Translations under genes and position numbers: made by a program
Origin: Climacium dendroides
Lineage: Eukaryota; Streptophyta; Bryopsida; Hypnales; Climaciaceae
Direction: 5' to 3'
DNA: 64,000 bases
NCBI GenBank assembly: GCA_950106755.1
Contig: OX467083.1
Span: forward strand, 41,430,555 to 41,494,554
Shown: in pieces, positions 36,353 through 50,559 of the stretch
How the letters are laid out: each line of letters begins with the position of its first letter
Position numbering within the stretch: position 1 is the stretch's first letter
The notes under the pieces: model-generated
Seen by the model: only the letters and a program-made list of their open reading frames with translations
Told to the model about the DNA's origin: nothing
The model's database searches: none

Positions 36353-36874
36353 AGGGGTAGTCACACCTTCTCCATTCCGGGTCCAAATGACAGAGAAGTT
36401 CCGCGTGGCTGTTTCCAGTTGGACACCCGCGTCTTTCGGAGCAACCATTCCCCGTTAATCTGCCAGTCTTGTTCTTCATCTCTGACCCTGAAGAATTCGG
36501 CGTCCGGAAGTTTTCCTTGTTATTTTTTCATCTTCCAACTTCGAAAATTCACCCTCCCGCGCAGATTTCATCGTCATTTCTTACTGCCCCATCGTCGTGG
36601 CTCCTCAAGCGACCATCGCGTGGTTCAAGCATGTAACTCATTCTCTGTTTTTTCGTTCTCGATCCTTTGCACGTCAAAAACGGGGTGTCACACCTTCTTC
36701 ATGCGCAACACCAGCCCATTGGCTCCGTCTTTCTCTCACCAACTTCGCATTCCTGAAAAAAATTTGGTCTTCTGAGAAGGTGTGACTACCCCTATTGCAG
36801 CACCATATATTTTCTCTCACCAACTTCTCATTCTTCTGCAAAATCTGCTTGGTGAAGAAGGTGTGACTACCCCT
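36353..36874. mobile_element. TIR element upstream of FtsH
   Basis: A 20-bp left end, 36353-36372 (aggggtagtcacaccttctc), is matched by its perfect reverse complement at 36774-36793 and by a 19-bp match at 36856-36874. The right half is duplicated: about 65 bp starting tttctctcaccaacttc (36730-36793) recurs at 36810-36874. The inner part is GC-richer than the desert and holds open frames without domains. It is about 440-520 bp long, depending on which right end is original. Confidence 0.7.
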
Positions 36875-37025
36875 AAATAGCAATTCCACGTAGAAGTGTA
36901 CATTCCGAACTTTGAGCAGTTGAGAAGAAGCGGCGGATCCAAAGGCCCCCAACAAACCACCGAGGGATTCATCGAAGCGTCCTAACTGCACATGCGTGGA
37001 CGCTCCCTCCAAGCGCCAACTACTA

Positions 37026-37140
37026 CACGTGGCACCACGTCAACCCCTTTCCCAATCCTACTGGCACACTCCACGTCACATTGACGCCGTTCCACCAGTA
37101 ATCGTCGCCCTCCACGTCACCTAAATAGCAATTCCACGTA
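37026..37140 (+). promoter_or_regulatory. G-box and ACGT-core cluster upstream of FtsH
   Basis: A perfect G-box CACGTGGC lies at 37026-37033, and five ACGT cores in all fall within about 115 bp (37027, 37037, 37073, 37113, 37136), some as CCACGTCAC. It is 280-390 bp before the FtsH start codon. G-boxes and ACGT elements bind bZIP and bHLH factors and are frequent in light-regulated plastid-protein genes. A role in light control of FtsH is an inference. Confidence 0.5.
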
Positions 37141-37341
37141 GAATTTCCGCCGGGACGCCGTGGCTCTCACGTCCGCGGGCCAGAACGGGCCACCCGCCTC
37201 GTCCACTCGTTCCTTCACTTCCTCACAACACTACGTTATCCTCCCTCATGGGTCGAGGCCGCATTTCAGCACCGTAATCCGTGTGCATTCCACTTCTGGG
37301 ACCAGGCATTGCGGAATTCCGAGACCTGTACATTTGTGTAG

Positions 37342-39947
<2,606 letters not shown>

Positions 39948-40854
39948 TGCGATTGCAATTGAGGCGACGATTGTGTAGGATTTGGAGCATTGAAGCTCTT
40001 GTATCAGTATTTTGTTACACATGGAATTACCTTCATTAATGTTTTAAGTTTTGAGAAATTGAATCATATCCTACCGGTTGCTGTATCCTGAACGCTTGGT
40101 CGATAGTTGTTTCTGGGCTCAGGCATGCAGTGCTAGTTAGTGGTTGATATGCCTGCTCTGCATTAGAGAGATGAACAAGCGTCTGTATCATGCTCCATTC
40201 TAATGAATCATGCGCTGATAGCGGATATGCATTCTTTTGTATGAATAGTTCGTCTCTGCACTTACTCTGTTTTACTGTTTTAGCGCATTCGATTTTTCCT
40301 GAACTCTTGTTGACAAAATATGGAAGTTTTGTTGTGTATTGTTTATAGTTTTCACATTCAAGAGTTGTGTAGAGGCTATCTTTTGGTTTCTATTGGTATT
40401 GGGACCAACCCTGAGTGGTAACAGGTGAATGTCATCCGCAGAAATGGAAGTGCCAAAGAAACGACTTGTCTTTTAAAATAGTCTAGCCAACTGTTGGCAT
40501 GCGAAGCCAGTGTCTTGCATGCTTGCATGCCTTATCAGGCCGATAAATGACAAAGAATCTCTCCATGCACAACAGAAGTGCAACTATTCATCCTCCAAAT
40601 TTTGTGGGAAAAGGGAACGTCTTCTACAATAGCTTGTCTTCCAATGAGTGTATTTTTCATTTTTTTAAGCTAACAATTCATGCAGTACCCAAAGAGATGA
40701 TTTCTGTAGTGACCGACTTTAAAGGTTAAGTCTTTAGATGCTTGCATTTTATCTTACTTTTTCTTAGCCTACAAACGTGTGACAAATTGCTAACGCATGT
40801 CTTTGCAAATCCTATATCGGCAATCAACTTTACAAATGAAGTGAAGCTTATGAT
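39948..40854. other. 3' flank of FtsH
   Basis: The first few hundred bases resemble 3' UTR sequence and share a little similarity with the flank of the partial copy (ttgtatcagtattttgttaca). No further gene is seen before the desert resumes. Confidence 0.45.
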
Positions 40855-42940
40855 CCATTGAAGTTGCTAAGGTATTAAAGGTTGACCTTCATCTTGGTTC
40901 CTCTAATAAATCTTCTTTTAGATTGCATTTGAATTCTACATTGAGCTGTTTCCTTGTTGAATTGAGTTTTTGTTTCCCCACCACTTTCATTACATCCACA
41001 TTTCCTACATTGAGACTATCATAAAAGATTTTTTTGCAACTGAGGTGCAGGAGATTCCTTGAGTTGTTTCTATAGTCTTTCAACTGGGTAAACTTGAGAA
41101 AAACATTTCTATTCTCCAATGGAGAAAAACTAGAGCATACAAAGAGAAGAGACAATGATTTCACTAAACACAAGAATTTGTCCTTTGAAAGCTCAAGCAT
41201 ATTAGTGCTACAAATTGGTAACTGGATTAGTGACTTACGTTTGAAATTTCAATGATATCAATTGTTAGGCATGTTCTAAAAAATCATTATGTTAATTCCA
41301 AATATCATTGATATCATTAATGTAGTCTTCGACATCATTTAGTATATATAATATTCATATACCTTTAGCACTAACGCAATATTGAATTGTTGTCTATTTA
41401 GTGCTAAATTTCTTGAAATATTGACTTGTATGAAAATGGTATACAATTGTAATGTTGATTACAAAATTAATTGATGTTTGAAGAGGCTGTTTTGGTATTA
41501 AGAAACTATTGAGTAGTAACTTTAGAGAGACTCGTTATTGAAACACAACCATGCAATGTATACCTTTTTGAATGCTTACAAATTCATGGAGAATGAACGT
41601 AAACCCATATGGTTTGGCAAATTTTTCTTCCATTTTGTTATATGCTTGAAAAGAACATTTTCTACTAGGAATGTAATGAGTGGACACTTGTGTCTAAGTG
41701 TCCAAAGGTGAGGCCAACTAGGTTTTGAGGACAAAGGTTAGGAGCTCACCTTGTACAAAGGGTTAGCTCTTGACCTTCAACTCCAAGACTCAGCCAATAT
41801 CATTGTTGATAAATTTTTAAACTAGTAGTCGAATATGTTTTTATTTATCCTTTGGACAAAATAGATTTTGGATTGGCTTGTGTGGTTTCAATATTTGTAA
41901 TGATTTTTTGAAAATATTTGTGACGATAGAAAAACACATTTTATTTTAGCGAACATAATTTTGATTTCAATCGGTGCCCATGAGAAAAAATTATAACACA
42001 ATAAATCCCTTTTTATTTTGGCGAGCAAAAATCCTAGACCAAAAAAATTAAGATTTTTTAAATGATGTTTCTCACAAATTTTAATTTTATCTACATCAAA
42101 AGCTTAGATTCATTCCCAAGGTCCCTAGCAAGTGAGTATAAGATCTTGAGTCCATGAGCTGAAAAGTCTAGGTTCTTATATTATAAGCACTTATGTTATA
42201 GGCCCCTTCCATGGATATAGAATAGTTATATTTTAGGTGTCTATGTTATTGGTACCTATGTTATAAGCACCTTCCATAGTTATAGATACACATGTTATAA
42301 GCATCTTCCATAGTTGTAGAGTACCTACTTACATCTAGGTTCAAGGTGTGTTATGAACAATCTTGTTTTTCGAGTACTTAGAGCGTGCACTTTCTGAAAA
42401 AATAACATGTATATTCATTTTTGAAATCAAATTTTATAATTAATCAAATAAATGAATTTACGAGGTTAAGATCTCTTACTAGAACAGTCTCACAATTGAG
42501 ATTAATGTGTTTCAATCTCATCTTAGAACTATTAATGATTAAGTTTTTCCTTCAATCTTGAATCTACTTCTACGTGACAATTTTTAAATGAGTGAAAATT
42601 AAGCGTGCGTTTTAGAAAAATGAAGATAGACTATGAACTCAATTCTTTGACATAAAAAATTAGAAATTTAAAATCAATGGTGCAAAATACATAAATCAAG
42701 ATGATTGGAAGTCAAAAAATCTAGTTGGGCAAGTTGAACAGAGCATAAGTTTGTTGATCCATGCTCACTTTGTTCCCTAGGTAATTTTGATGCAGTGATT
42801 TGAAACATGTTGTTATTGAAGTTTTTTGGGATTGTTGAGCAAATGGCTGAGAAGGAAGGCAATGGTGTGAGTTCTATAATTACAATATAGCCCTCTTTGT
42901 ATGTTAGACAATTGTTCTCTAGCAAGTTTCTTGTCATTTT
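40855..42940 (+). repeat. Repeat family R1, copy b (longest uninterrupted)
   Basis: Blocks shared with other R1 copies include cctctaataaatcttctt, aatgatttcactaaaca, gaaaatggtatacaattg, accatgcaatgtatacc, gtgtccaaaggtgag, tttatctacat, aggttaagatctctta and ttctataattacaat. The later part is colinear with 47310-50050. A TTATAGGTACCTA-type segment is inserted at about 42175-42340. No coding domains are seen. Confidence 0.75.
42175..42345. repeat. TTATAGGTACCTA-type dispersed repeat, copy 2
   Basis: Units such as ttataagcacttatgttata, ggtacctatgttataagc and ccttccatagttatag repeat several times. It sits inside R1 copy b and is absent from the same place in R1 copy d. Confidence 0.65.
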
Positions 42941-43229
42941 TCTTTCTTCACTCTTCTTTCTCATTGTTCTTTGTATCTTACTACTTGTCTATTTTGCTAC
43001 AAAAGTTTCATTGTCTCTAATCTTGTTTGAATCATGCTTGTTGTTTGTTTGTATCCATGCAAAGCTAGGGGGGTTCATAGTTGCATGTTTTAGACATGTG
43101 GTCACAATCTTGAATGATAAGCCTATTACCACCTAATATAGACTTTGAATATTTTTCATAGGTGTGCATTTGCTTTAGAAATCAAGCCTAAGTGGAATTA
43201 TAATTTATTTTTTATTAAAATTAAAAATT

Positions 43230-44850
43230 TTGTGAATTTTTGAAGTGGTTAGCCTTGAAATTACATAATCGTCCATAGAGTGCAGCATAAGCACCCCATA
43301 AGATGCCCTTTCATGTGTTTATTTGTATTTAAGTTCCCACCAATCAAGGATTGACATGGAACCCATTTAGGCATTAATTAATTGTTGTTGTTAGGATCTT
43401 GAAGGGCTTTGCATATTTTTGGGGCAGATTTGGATGAAGCAAAGTATGGAATTGGGGCCAAAACTAGCTTATGTAATTAAGCAATGGACGGAATTGAACT
43501 AGCCTATTTTATATGCCTGTATTTTATTTTATTTAGTTTATAGCTGGTGCATGTCTTTGCAGATCCTCTAAAGACAATGGACTTTCTAAAGGAAGTGGAG
43601 CCAGTGATCCTTTAAAGTTGCCAAGGCATTTAAGGTTGGCCTCCATTTTGTTTCCTCTAATATATCTTCTTCTAGGTTGCATTTGAGTTCTGCATTGAGT
43701 TGCTTTCTCGTTGAATTGAGTTTTTGCTTCCCCGCTTCTTTTCTTACATCTACATTTCTCACACCAAGGTTGTTATAGAGTTTTTTTTGCAGTTCAAGTG
43801 TGGGTTCAAGTTAAGGAGATTAGTGAATTGTTTTTTAGTCCCTCAACCAAGTAAACTTGTTAAAAAATGATTTTTGCTTCTTAATAGTGAAATAAAATAG
43901 CATGCAAGGACACAAATAATGATTTCATTAACCACAATCCTGTAATTTGACAATTTAAACAATAAAATATCATCAATACAAATTTGATAACAAATTTGAT
44001 AATTAAAATTTTTGTGAATTTTTGAAGTGGTCATCCCTGAAATTACAAAACTGTCCATAGAATGCAATCATAAACACCCCATATGTTGTCCTTTCAGGTG
44101 TCTATTTGCATTTAAAATCCCACCAATCAAGGCTTGACATAGAACCCATTTAAGCATTAATCAATTGATTTTATTAGGATCTTGAATGGATTTGCATGTT
44201 TTAAGGGCAGATTTGGATGAAGCAACATACAAAATTGGGGCCAAAACTAGCTTATGGAATTAGGCAATGGATGGAATTGGGTTGGCCTATATTTTGTCTT
44301 ATTTTTTTTAGCCTATAGTTGTATGATAGATTGTTGGCACATATCCTATATCGACAATTAGCTTTGTGAAGGAAGTGAAGCTAGCAATCCATTGAAGTTG
44401 CTAAGACATTAAACATTGTCTTCCATTTCGGTTCCTCTAATAAATCTTCTTCTAGGTTGCATTTGAGTTTTGGATTGAGTTATTTTCTCGTTGAATTGAA
44501 GTTTGGTTCCTACTTTCATACATCCACATTTCCCGCATTGAGACCATCACAAAGAGAGACTATTGCAAAGTGTTGTTTTGTAGTTCAAGTGTGGATTTAA
44601 GTTTAGGAGATTTCCATATTATTTTTGTAGTCCCTCAACCATGTAAACTAGATTAAAAAATATTTTTGCTCCTTAATAGTGAAATAAAATAGCATGCAAG
44701 GACACAAATTATGATTTCACCAAGCAATCCTATAATTTGTCAATTTAAAAAGTAAGAATATCATCGATACAAATTTGATAACTATATCAAGTGGTGTAAA
44801 TATGATGTTTTAATGATATCAATTGGTAGGCGTGTTCTTAATAGATCAAT
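43230..44850 (+). repeat. Repeat family R1, copy c, tandemly duplicated (period about 782 bp)
   Basis: A unit beginning gtgaatttttgaagtggt at about 43232 recurs at 44014. Shared blocks in order are ccatagagtgcagc/ccatagaatgcaatc, gtttggatgaag, gccaaaactagctta, cttcttctaggttgcattt, ttctcgttgaattga, gtccctcaacca and atagcatgcaaggacac. The two units are strongly similar but diverged, so the duplication is not very recent. Confidence 0.8.
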
Positions 44851-44884
44851 TTTGTTGCGTTCACTCAAGAAAATGATTTTTTCA

Positions 44885-45705
44885 ATTTTATAATTTAACT
44901 ATAGGATCTTGTACTTTACTTGTTTGAGATTATGTGGTAAGAATTTCATGAAGTTTGACTGCACTAATTGGAAGATATTGGCATTTAAAGTTGGAAAGTA
45001 AAGTTTTTTTGAATATTGGCCTATAATATCAAATGACTTTGACCACTATTTATGGAAAAGTTTTGCACTATGGACTTTGAATTTAAAAATCTTTGTGTTG
45101 AAGAATTGTATTGAACGTGTAGAAAGCTTTTCTTTTAAATGCTTGGTTTTCATTCTTTAAAAAAATTATCAAGTACAAGTAGGTCCTTGATTGAAAGAAA
45201 AATTAAATCATTAATAGCTCTAAGATGGAATTGAAACACAATAGTCCCAATAGTGAGATTGTTCTAACAAGCATATTTAACCTTGTCAAACAATTTTTTT
45301 TTTAAATTGTGAATATTGCATTTGGAAATGAATCCTATAAGTTATATTTTAAAGAAGATGCCTAGATTACCCATAACTTTCACATTACTAATCCAAATGG
45401 AATGAATCACAACTTTACATGCAAACAAATATAAGATTTATGTAGCAAAATTTGAAAAAACAATTATTTCAAGTTTTTTTGGACTTTTTCTTTGTGTCGA
45501 GCAACATGAAAATTATGTTTAAGGTGGATTAACTTTTGCCCTAGGCACCAATTGAAATAAAAATTATATTTCCACAAAGCTAAGAATTTTTTCTATCTTA
45601 TCAATGATATTTTTAAAATTTTATGAAAAATTGAAGTTATAGGGGTCTATCCAAGCTCCTTAGAGTCTCCCAAAGAGACTCTTGGTCCTTTAGAGGTTAA
45701 GCAAT
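44885..45705 (-). mobile_element. Repeat family R2, diverged copy b (reverse orientation)
   Basis: Blocks run in the same order as in copy a: ggatcttgtac, a tagatattggcattta-like block, cccataactttcac with caaatggaatga, and the end ggtcctttagaggttaa. It is much more decayed than copies a and c. Confidence 0.5.
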
Positions 45706-46384
45706 CACTTTTCCCAATTTTCTTGTTCCACCAATTAAATTTTCAAAGCCTTCTTGGGAAACACCCCTTTGTTCCTTTCGAAAAAATATAATGGTACAAA
45801 TACCTCCTTGTCTATCCTTATTGAGAAACATCCATTTGCTTTCAATAAAAGAAATAAGCCTGATTAGAAAAAAATACTTTGCTCCAAATAAAAAAATATA
45901 ATGATAGAGGGCTCTTCCTTTGAATCCTTTCTCTCTTATTCCAATACTTTGATTTCAAAATCTTTATGAACAACCAACCTTTTGCTCCAAGCAAAGGAAA
46001 ATGTACAAAAACCTTCCGTCCAATAATGTCTTCTCTAATTTGAAAACAAAGAAAATAAATGCTTTTAAAAAAATGATCTATTGCAAAGAAAGTCCAATAA
46101 GTCCCTCTTGAAATTCCGGTGTTTAATTCAACAATTACATTAGCAAGTGCTTTTGAATTGATAATACATTGTATTGTAGGCTACAACACTAGAAGGGAGC
46201 CTTTAACCTATTTGAAAATTGGAGTAGGCGAACTTTTTCATTTAGGTCTTTAGTGACCCAAACATGGGGTAAGAATGAGTTTTCAACAATGAAATGCTAA
46301 CCACTTTCAATAGAGAGGAAGAATCCCGATCCTATTGAAGTCAAAATGGAAGGACTATGCAGTCTGTTCTACCCTTGAATTCAT
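45706..46384. other. AT-rich stretch without a gene
   Basis: No gene or strong repeat structure was recognised here. Confidence 0.4.
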
Positions 46385-46890
46385 GCCTATAAGTCCACGC
46401 CTAAATTTGATTAAGTTTGTCCTTGAACTTGAAGTCTATACTTAGATGGGATTAAATCCCCATCCAGATGCAATTAAGTCCACCTCTGGACACAATTAAG
46501 TCTGCACCTATACTTTAAATAGATGCCCATACTTTAAGTCCCCGCACTGAAGTTTGTGCTCAAATGCAATTAATTCCACGCTCATCTCTTAAGTCCTTGT
46601 CTTTATGTCGGCACCTATACTTTATGTTAGCATCCATACCTTAAGTCTATGCCCGGATGCGATTAAATCCATGCTCATCTTTTAAATCCCCATCGTTTAG
46701 TTTGCGCCCATACCTTAAGTTAGTGCCCATATCTTAAGTCCCCACATTTAAGTCCGCGCTTGGTCACAGTTCAGTCTGCGCTCGGGATGTGGTTAAGTCC
46801 ACGTCCATATCTCATGTCCCCACTTAAGTCCGGGCTTGGATGCAAATAAGTTTGTGCCCACATCTTAAGTCCCCGCCCTTAAGCCCCCAC
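46385..46890. repeat. Degenerate minisatellite with TTAAGTCC core
   Basis: About 500 bp are built of variants of a 17-20 bp unit such as cccatatcttaagtcccc and gcgcttggatgcaattaag. The core ttaagtcc or a one-base variant appears more than ten times. GC content is clearly higher than in the flanking desert. Confidence 0.75.
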
Positions 46891-47019
46891 CTATATACAA
46901 ATGTCTGCTCACAATATTGATAAGTTTCCCCACGTCTACGTCCATGTCCATACAACTACAACCCTACTCGAACACATACATCCACACATAATACTAATAA
47001 GTCTCCACCCATTTGCATC

Positions 47020-47075
47020 CTTGCCTACCCAATTGCGCTCCTACCCAATTGCGCTCCTACCCAATTGCCCATACA
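47020..47075. repeat. 19-bp tandem repeat, about 2.7 units
   Basis: The unit ctacccaattgcgctcc occurs twice in succession and a third time shortened. It follows the TTAAGTCC minisatellite by about 130 bp. Confidence 0.85.
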
Positions 47076-47309
47076 ACTACATCTCCACCCGAACATACGT
47101 CCCTCCCCTTAGTGTCCATGTGCAAACGCTAGTGTGAACTACCTTATCATCCAATAAAGATAAATCAAGGTAACCTTTTTATTATTAGATACATTTCAAA
47201 GTCCAAAACCCTAAAAGCTATCTAGACCATCTATCCATTGAGTTTGGTTTGCCCATTTGTCTGGGATGTCAAGTAACCTTGAAACACTCAATGTAACAAT
47301 CCTATCAAT

Positions 47310-50050
47310 GAAGTTGTTTATGGTATTAAAAACTTTTGAGAAACAACATTAGAGAGACTCATTGTAGATATACAACCATGTAATGTGAACCTTTTTTAGT
47401 GGACATTGAGTAGTGAAATGCCTACAAATCATTTGGTGGAAAATGAAAGCGTCATTTTGTATGGTGGCTTCAACCAATTTTAGTAAGGAAACATTAACCC
47501 ATATGGTTTGAGGAAATATTCTTTCCCTTCTTTATAATCTACAAAAAACATCTATGTAACAACAATAGGATGTATAGACTATTATGTTCGAGTGTCCAAA
47601 GGTGAGCCCGGTTGGTTTAGAAGGTGAAAGTTAGGAGTTCGTCTTGTACAACAAGTTAGCTCTTACTCTTTGCTTTCCCAAATTAGCCAATTTTATTGTT
47701 GAATAATTTTTAAAATAGCAATCAATATTTTTAAAATATCCCTTGAACAAAATGGATTTTGGATAAGTTCCTATGGTCTCAACATTTGTCATCATTTTTT
47801 GAAACTTTTTGTGATGGTAGAAAAATACATTAACTTTCAAAAAATATAATTTCTATTTTAATTAGTGTCCAAGAACAAAAGTTAATATAGCACAATAAGC
47901 CCTTTAATTTATTTTGGCAAGAGCAAATCCCACATACAAGAAACTAAAATCCTTAAAATTTTCTTTCTCATAGATTTTAATTTTATCTACATAAGAAACT
48001 TAGATTCATTCCATTTGGATGTGTTATGTGAAAGTTATGTTTTTCAAGCAACAAGAGATTTTCTCTGAAAAATAACCTCTAGATTCATTATAAAATTAAA
48101 TTTTTGTATTAAATTTTTTTTACAAGGTTAAGATCTCTTGTTAGAACACTATCATTGTTGAAACTAGTGTGTTGCAATTTTAGCTTAAAACTATTACTAA
48201 TCGACTTTAAAAAAATCTTGAACCTACTTTTACTTAATAATTTTTTAATGAATACAAATTAATTGTGAGTTTAAAAAAAACAGTTTTAGACTATCAATTC
48301 AATTCTTCAACATAAAAAAATAGAAATTCAAAATCAATGGTGTAAAATTTTTAAGATAAGGTGGTTAAAAGCTAAAAGATCTATTTGAGTAAGATGGAAG
48401 TGAAAAAATAATAACTCACTTAAAATGCAAACATCTTGCAATATATAGAGTCAAAGTTTCTAAAAATTCAAAACTTGAATCCTGTCCTTGACCACACTCA
48501 AGTTGCCTAGCTTATGGCCTTCAATCTTTGCAATCTTTATCCTGATAAGGTTAGGAGGTTTCTCAAATGCTTTGACACAACATGGTCACAACCTCATTAA
48601 TAGAAGATTTTTAGTTTTGAAGACTTCTTTTCTACTTTTAGTTTTTTTAATTTATTTTTCCATCTAGAACCATCTACTAAACTAAAAATCCTAGTCATAC
48701 TTAGAATATTTTAAATATAACTTCACATTTTATCCAAATTTTGATCTCCCATTTGAAAAAGGTCTAATTTCAAGGTTTGTAGTACACCTACCTATCTTCA
48801 TCTAGAAGTTGTTTAACCCCTAAAGGACTGGCATGCATTTTTTGGCTATATAGAAATTTTGGGCAAGTACATGTGACTAGAGATTTGCATATTTTAGGCT
48901 GAAATTTTAATAGAAGGTGAAGGCAAGGGATATCTTTCGTACGCATCAAATTTCATGACATTTGGAAATACAAGTCAAAAATTATGGCCAAATATGTTAC
49001 TTTTTTCATTGATTGGGCAATATGGGCAGATCACAAGATTTTGATCAATGAGATGAAAGTTACAAGTAATTTTTGTTTGCGGGTAGTTATGGATTTTCTA
49101 CTCTAAAATAAACTTTGAAGTCCTTTATCTTACTCAATTTTCAATATTTTTTGAAAAAAATAAATTATAGGATGTAGATTGTTTATAATAACATTTCAAC
49201 CACTAGAATTGGCATATTTCAATTCCATAATTAAATCCTTAACAATTTAATATTTTGAATCATTCTCTACTACTGTCTACTTACTATTTTTTTCCTATAT
49301 GTTGTACAATTCCAGATGATCTAAGATTTTTAAACATGTGACTAACTTGTTTAGGAAAAAGAATCCATAGAGTGACCACCATTTTGGACTTTTTTGCATA
49401 GGAATGTGAGCTTGTGAAGTGCAACTACCCTGTTTTTTGCAAGGCTAAAAAAATGACTTCAATGAATTTGAATGCTTATATCTTGCAATCCACATAGTGG
49501 AAATTTATGAAATTTTTACCACATGTTTTCAAGTCAGCATACTACAGGATCCTATGGTTCAGGTGTCAAAAAAAATTCAAAAATGTGGTACTTGTATTAG
49601 AATTGGTAATTTTTGAGTATTTTTGCCTTTCGGTGAAAGTATAGTGAAAAAACTTTAGAGGTGAACTGCAATGCACTTGTCATCAAAGTGAAGTTGTCTA
49701 ACTTAAGTGCACAAATCTATTATTTAGAGACATGAATCCTTTGCTTGCACACTTGTGCAAACTTTATCATGAATTAGTCCATCTATTGAAGATATCATTC
49801 TTCAAAACTCAATACATGACATTTGTTTAAGTACCTTGAGTAGAACTATAGAGTATAGGTTTATTTATTGATACTCACTTTGTTTCCAATAAAGTTTTGA
49901 TGGGGCTGGTTTGAAATATATTGTTCTTGATGTTCTGGGGATTGTTGAACAAATGTTTGAGAAGAAAGACATTGATGTGAGTTCTATAATTACAATGTGA
50001 TTTCTCTACATCTCTTTATATGTGAGGCAATTATTCTCTAGAAGTTTTTA
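47310..50050 (+). repeat. Repeat family R1, copy d, split by an insertion
   Basis: 47310-48395 follows copy b (41480-42720) and 49845-50050 follows its end (42735-42935; gctcactttgtt, ttctataattacaat, attctctag). Copy b has nothing between these parts, whereas here about 1.45 kb (48396-49844) intervenes. That insert contains an R2 element. The order shows R1 was present before the insertion. Confidence 0.7.
48820..49665 (+). mobile_element. Repeat family R2, copy c (forward orientation), nested in R1
   Basis: The left end is ttaacccctaaagg and the right end is a decayed actttagaggtgaac. It mirrors copy a base by base over most of its length (gggcaagtacatgtgac, aaataaactttgaagtcc, tcttgcaatccacatagt). 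Confidence 0.75.
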
Positions 50051-50559
50051 CTCCGAAAGGTCCAAGGTTTTAAAACAAATCACAAATGTATTATAAATAA
50101 TGGGTGTTTGCAAAAAATATTGGTACTTAATTATGTTACATGGAGAGTGATAGATTTGTCATTTGCTATAATTTTTGAAGCATAAAGCCGATGAACTAAA
50201 AAATTTCAATAGAAATGTACATTTCCATTACTTTACTTTTCAAAAATTTTAAAAACATATTATACTCAAAAGTCAATTTTGCTCTAAAACTCCAACTTCA
50301 ACAAGCAATTTCACTAGCTTTCAAATGATATAGGATTCATTCAATCAATTTGGTGAAAAATGAAGGAAGCTACACCAATGTCTAGAAGCCTAGGTTTGAA
50401 GAAGCGGTGATGGTCAACATAGATGATGAATAATGGGGGTGATGAAAAGATTTGTTTAGAATACAAACCTTTTCTTCTTGTTTTTGAATCTTTTTTACTT
50501 TTGATAATCTAATCTTTGAAATGAATTTTATGTTTCTTTTGTTTTAATTCCACAAAGTT
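50051..50559. other. AT-rich stretch without a gene
   Basis: No gene or clear repeat unit was recognised here. Confidence 0.4.
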
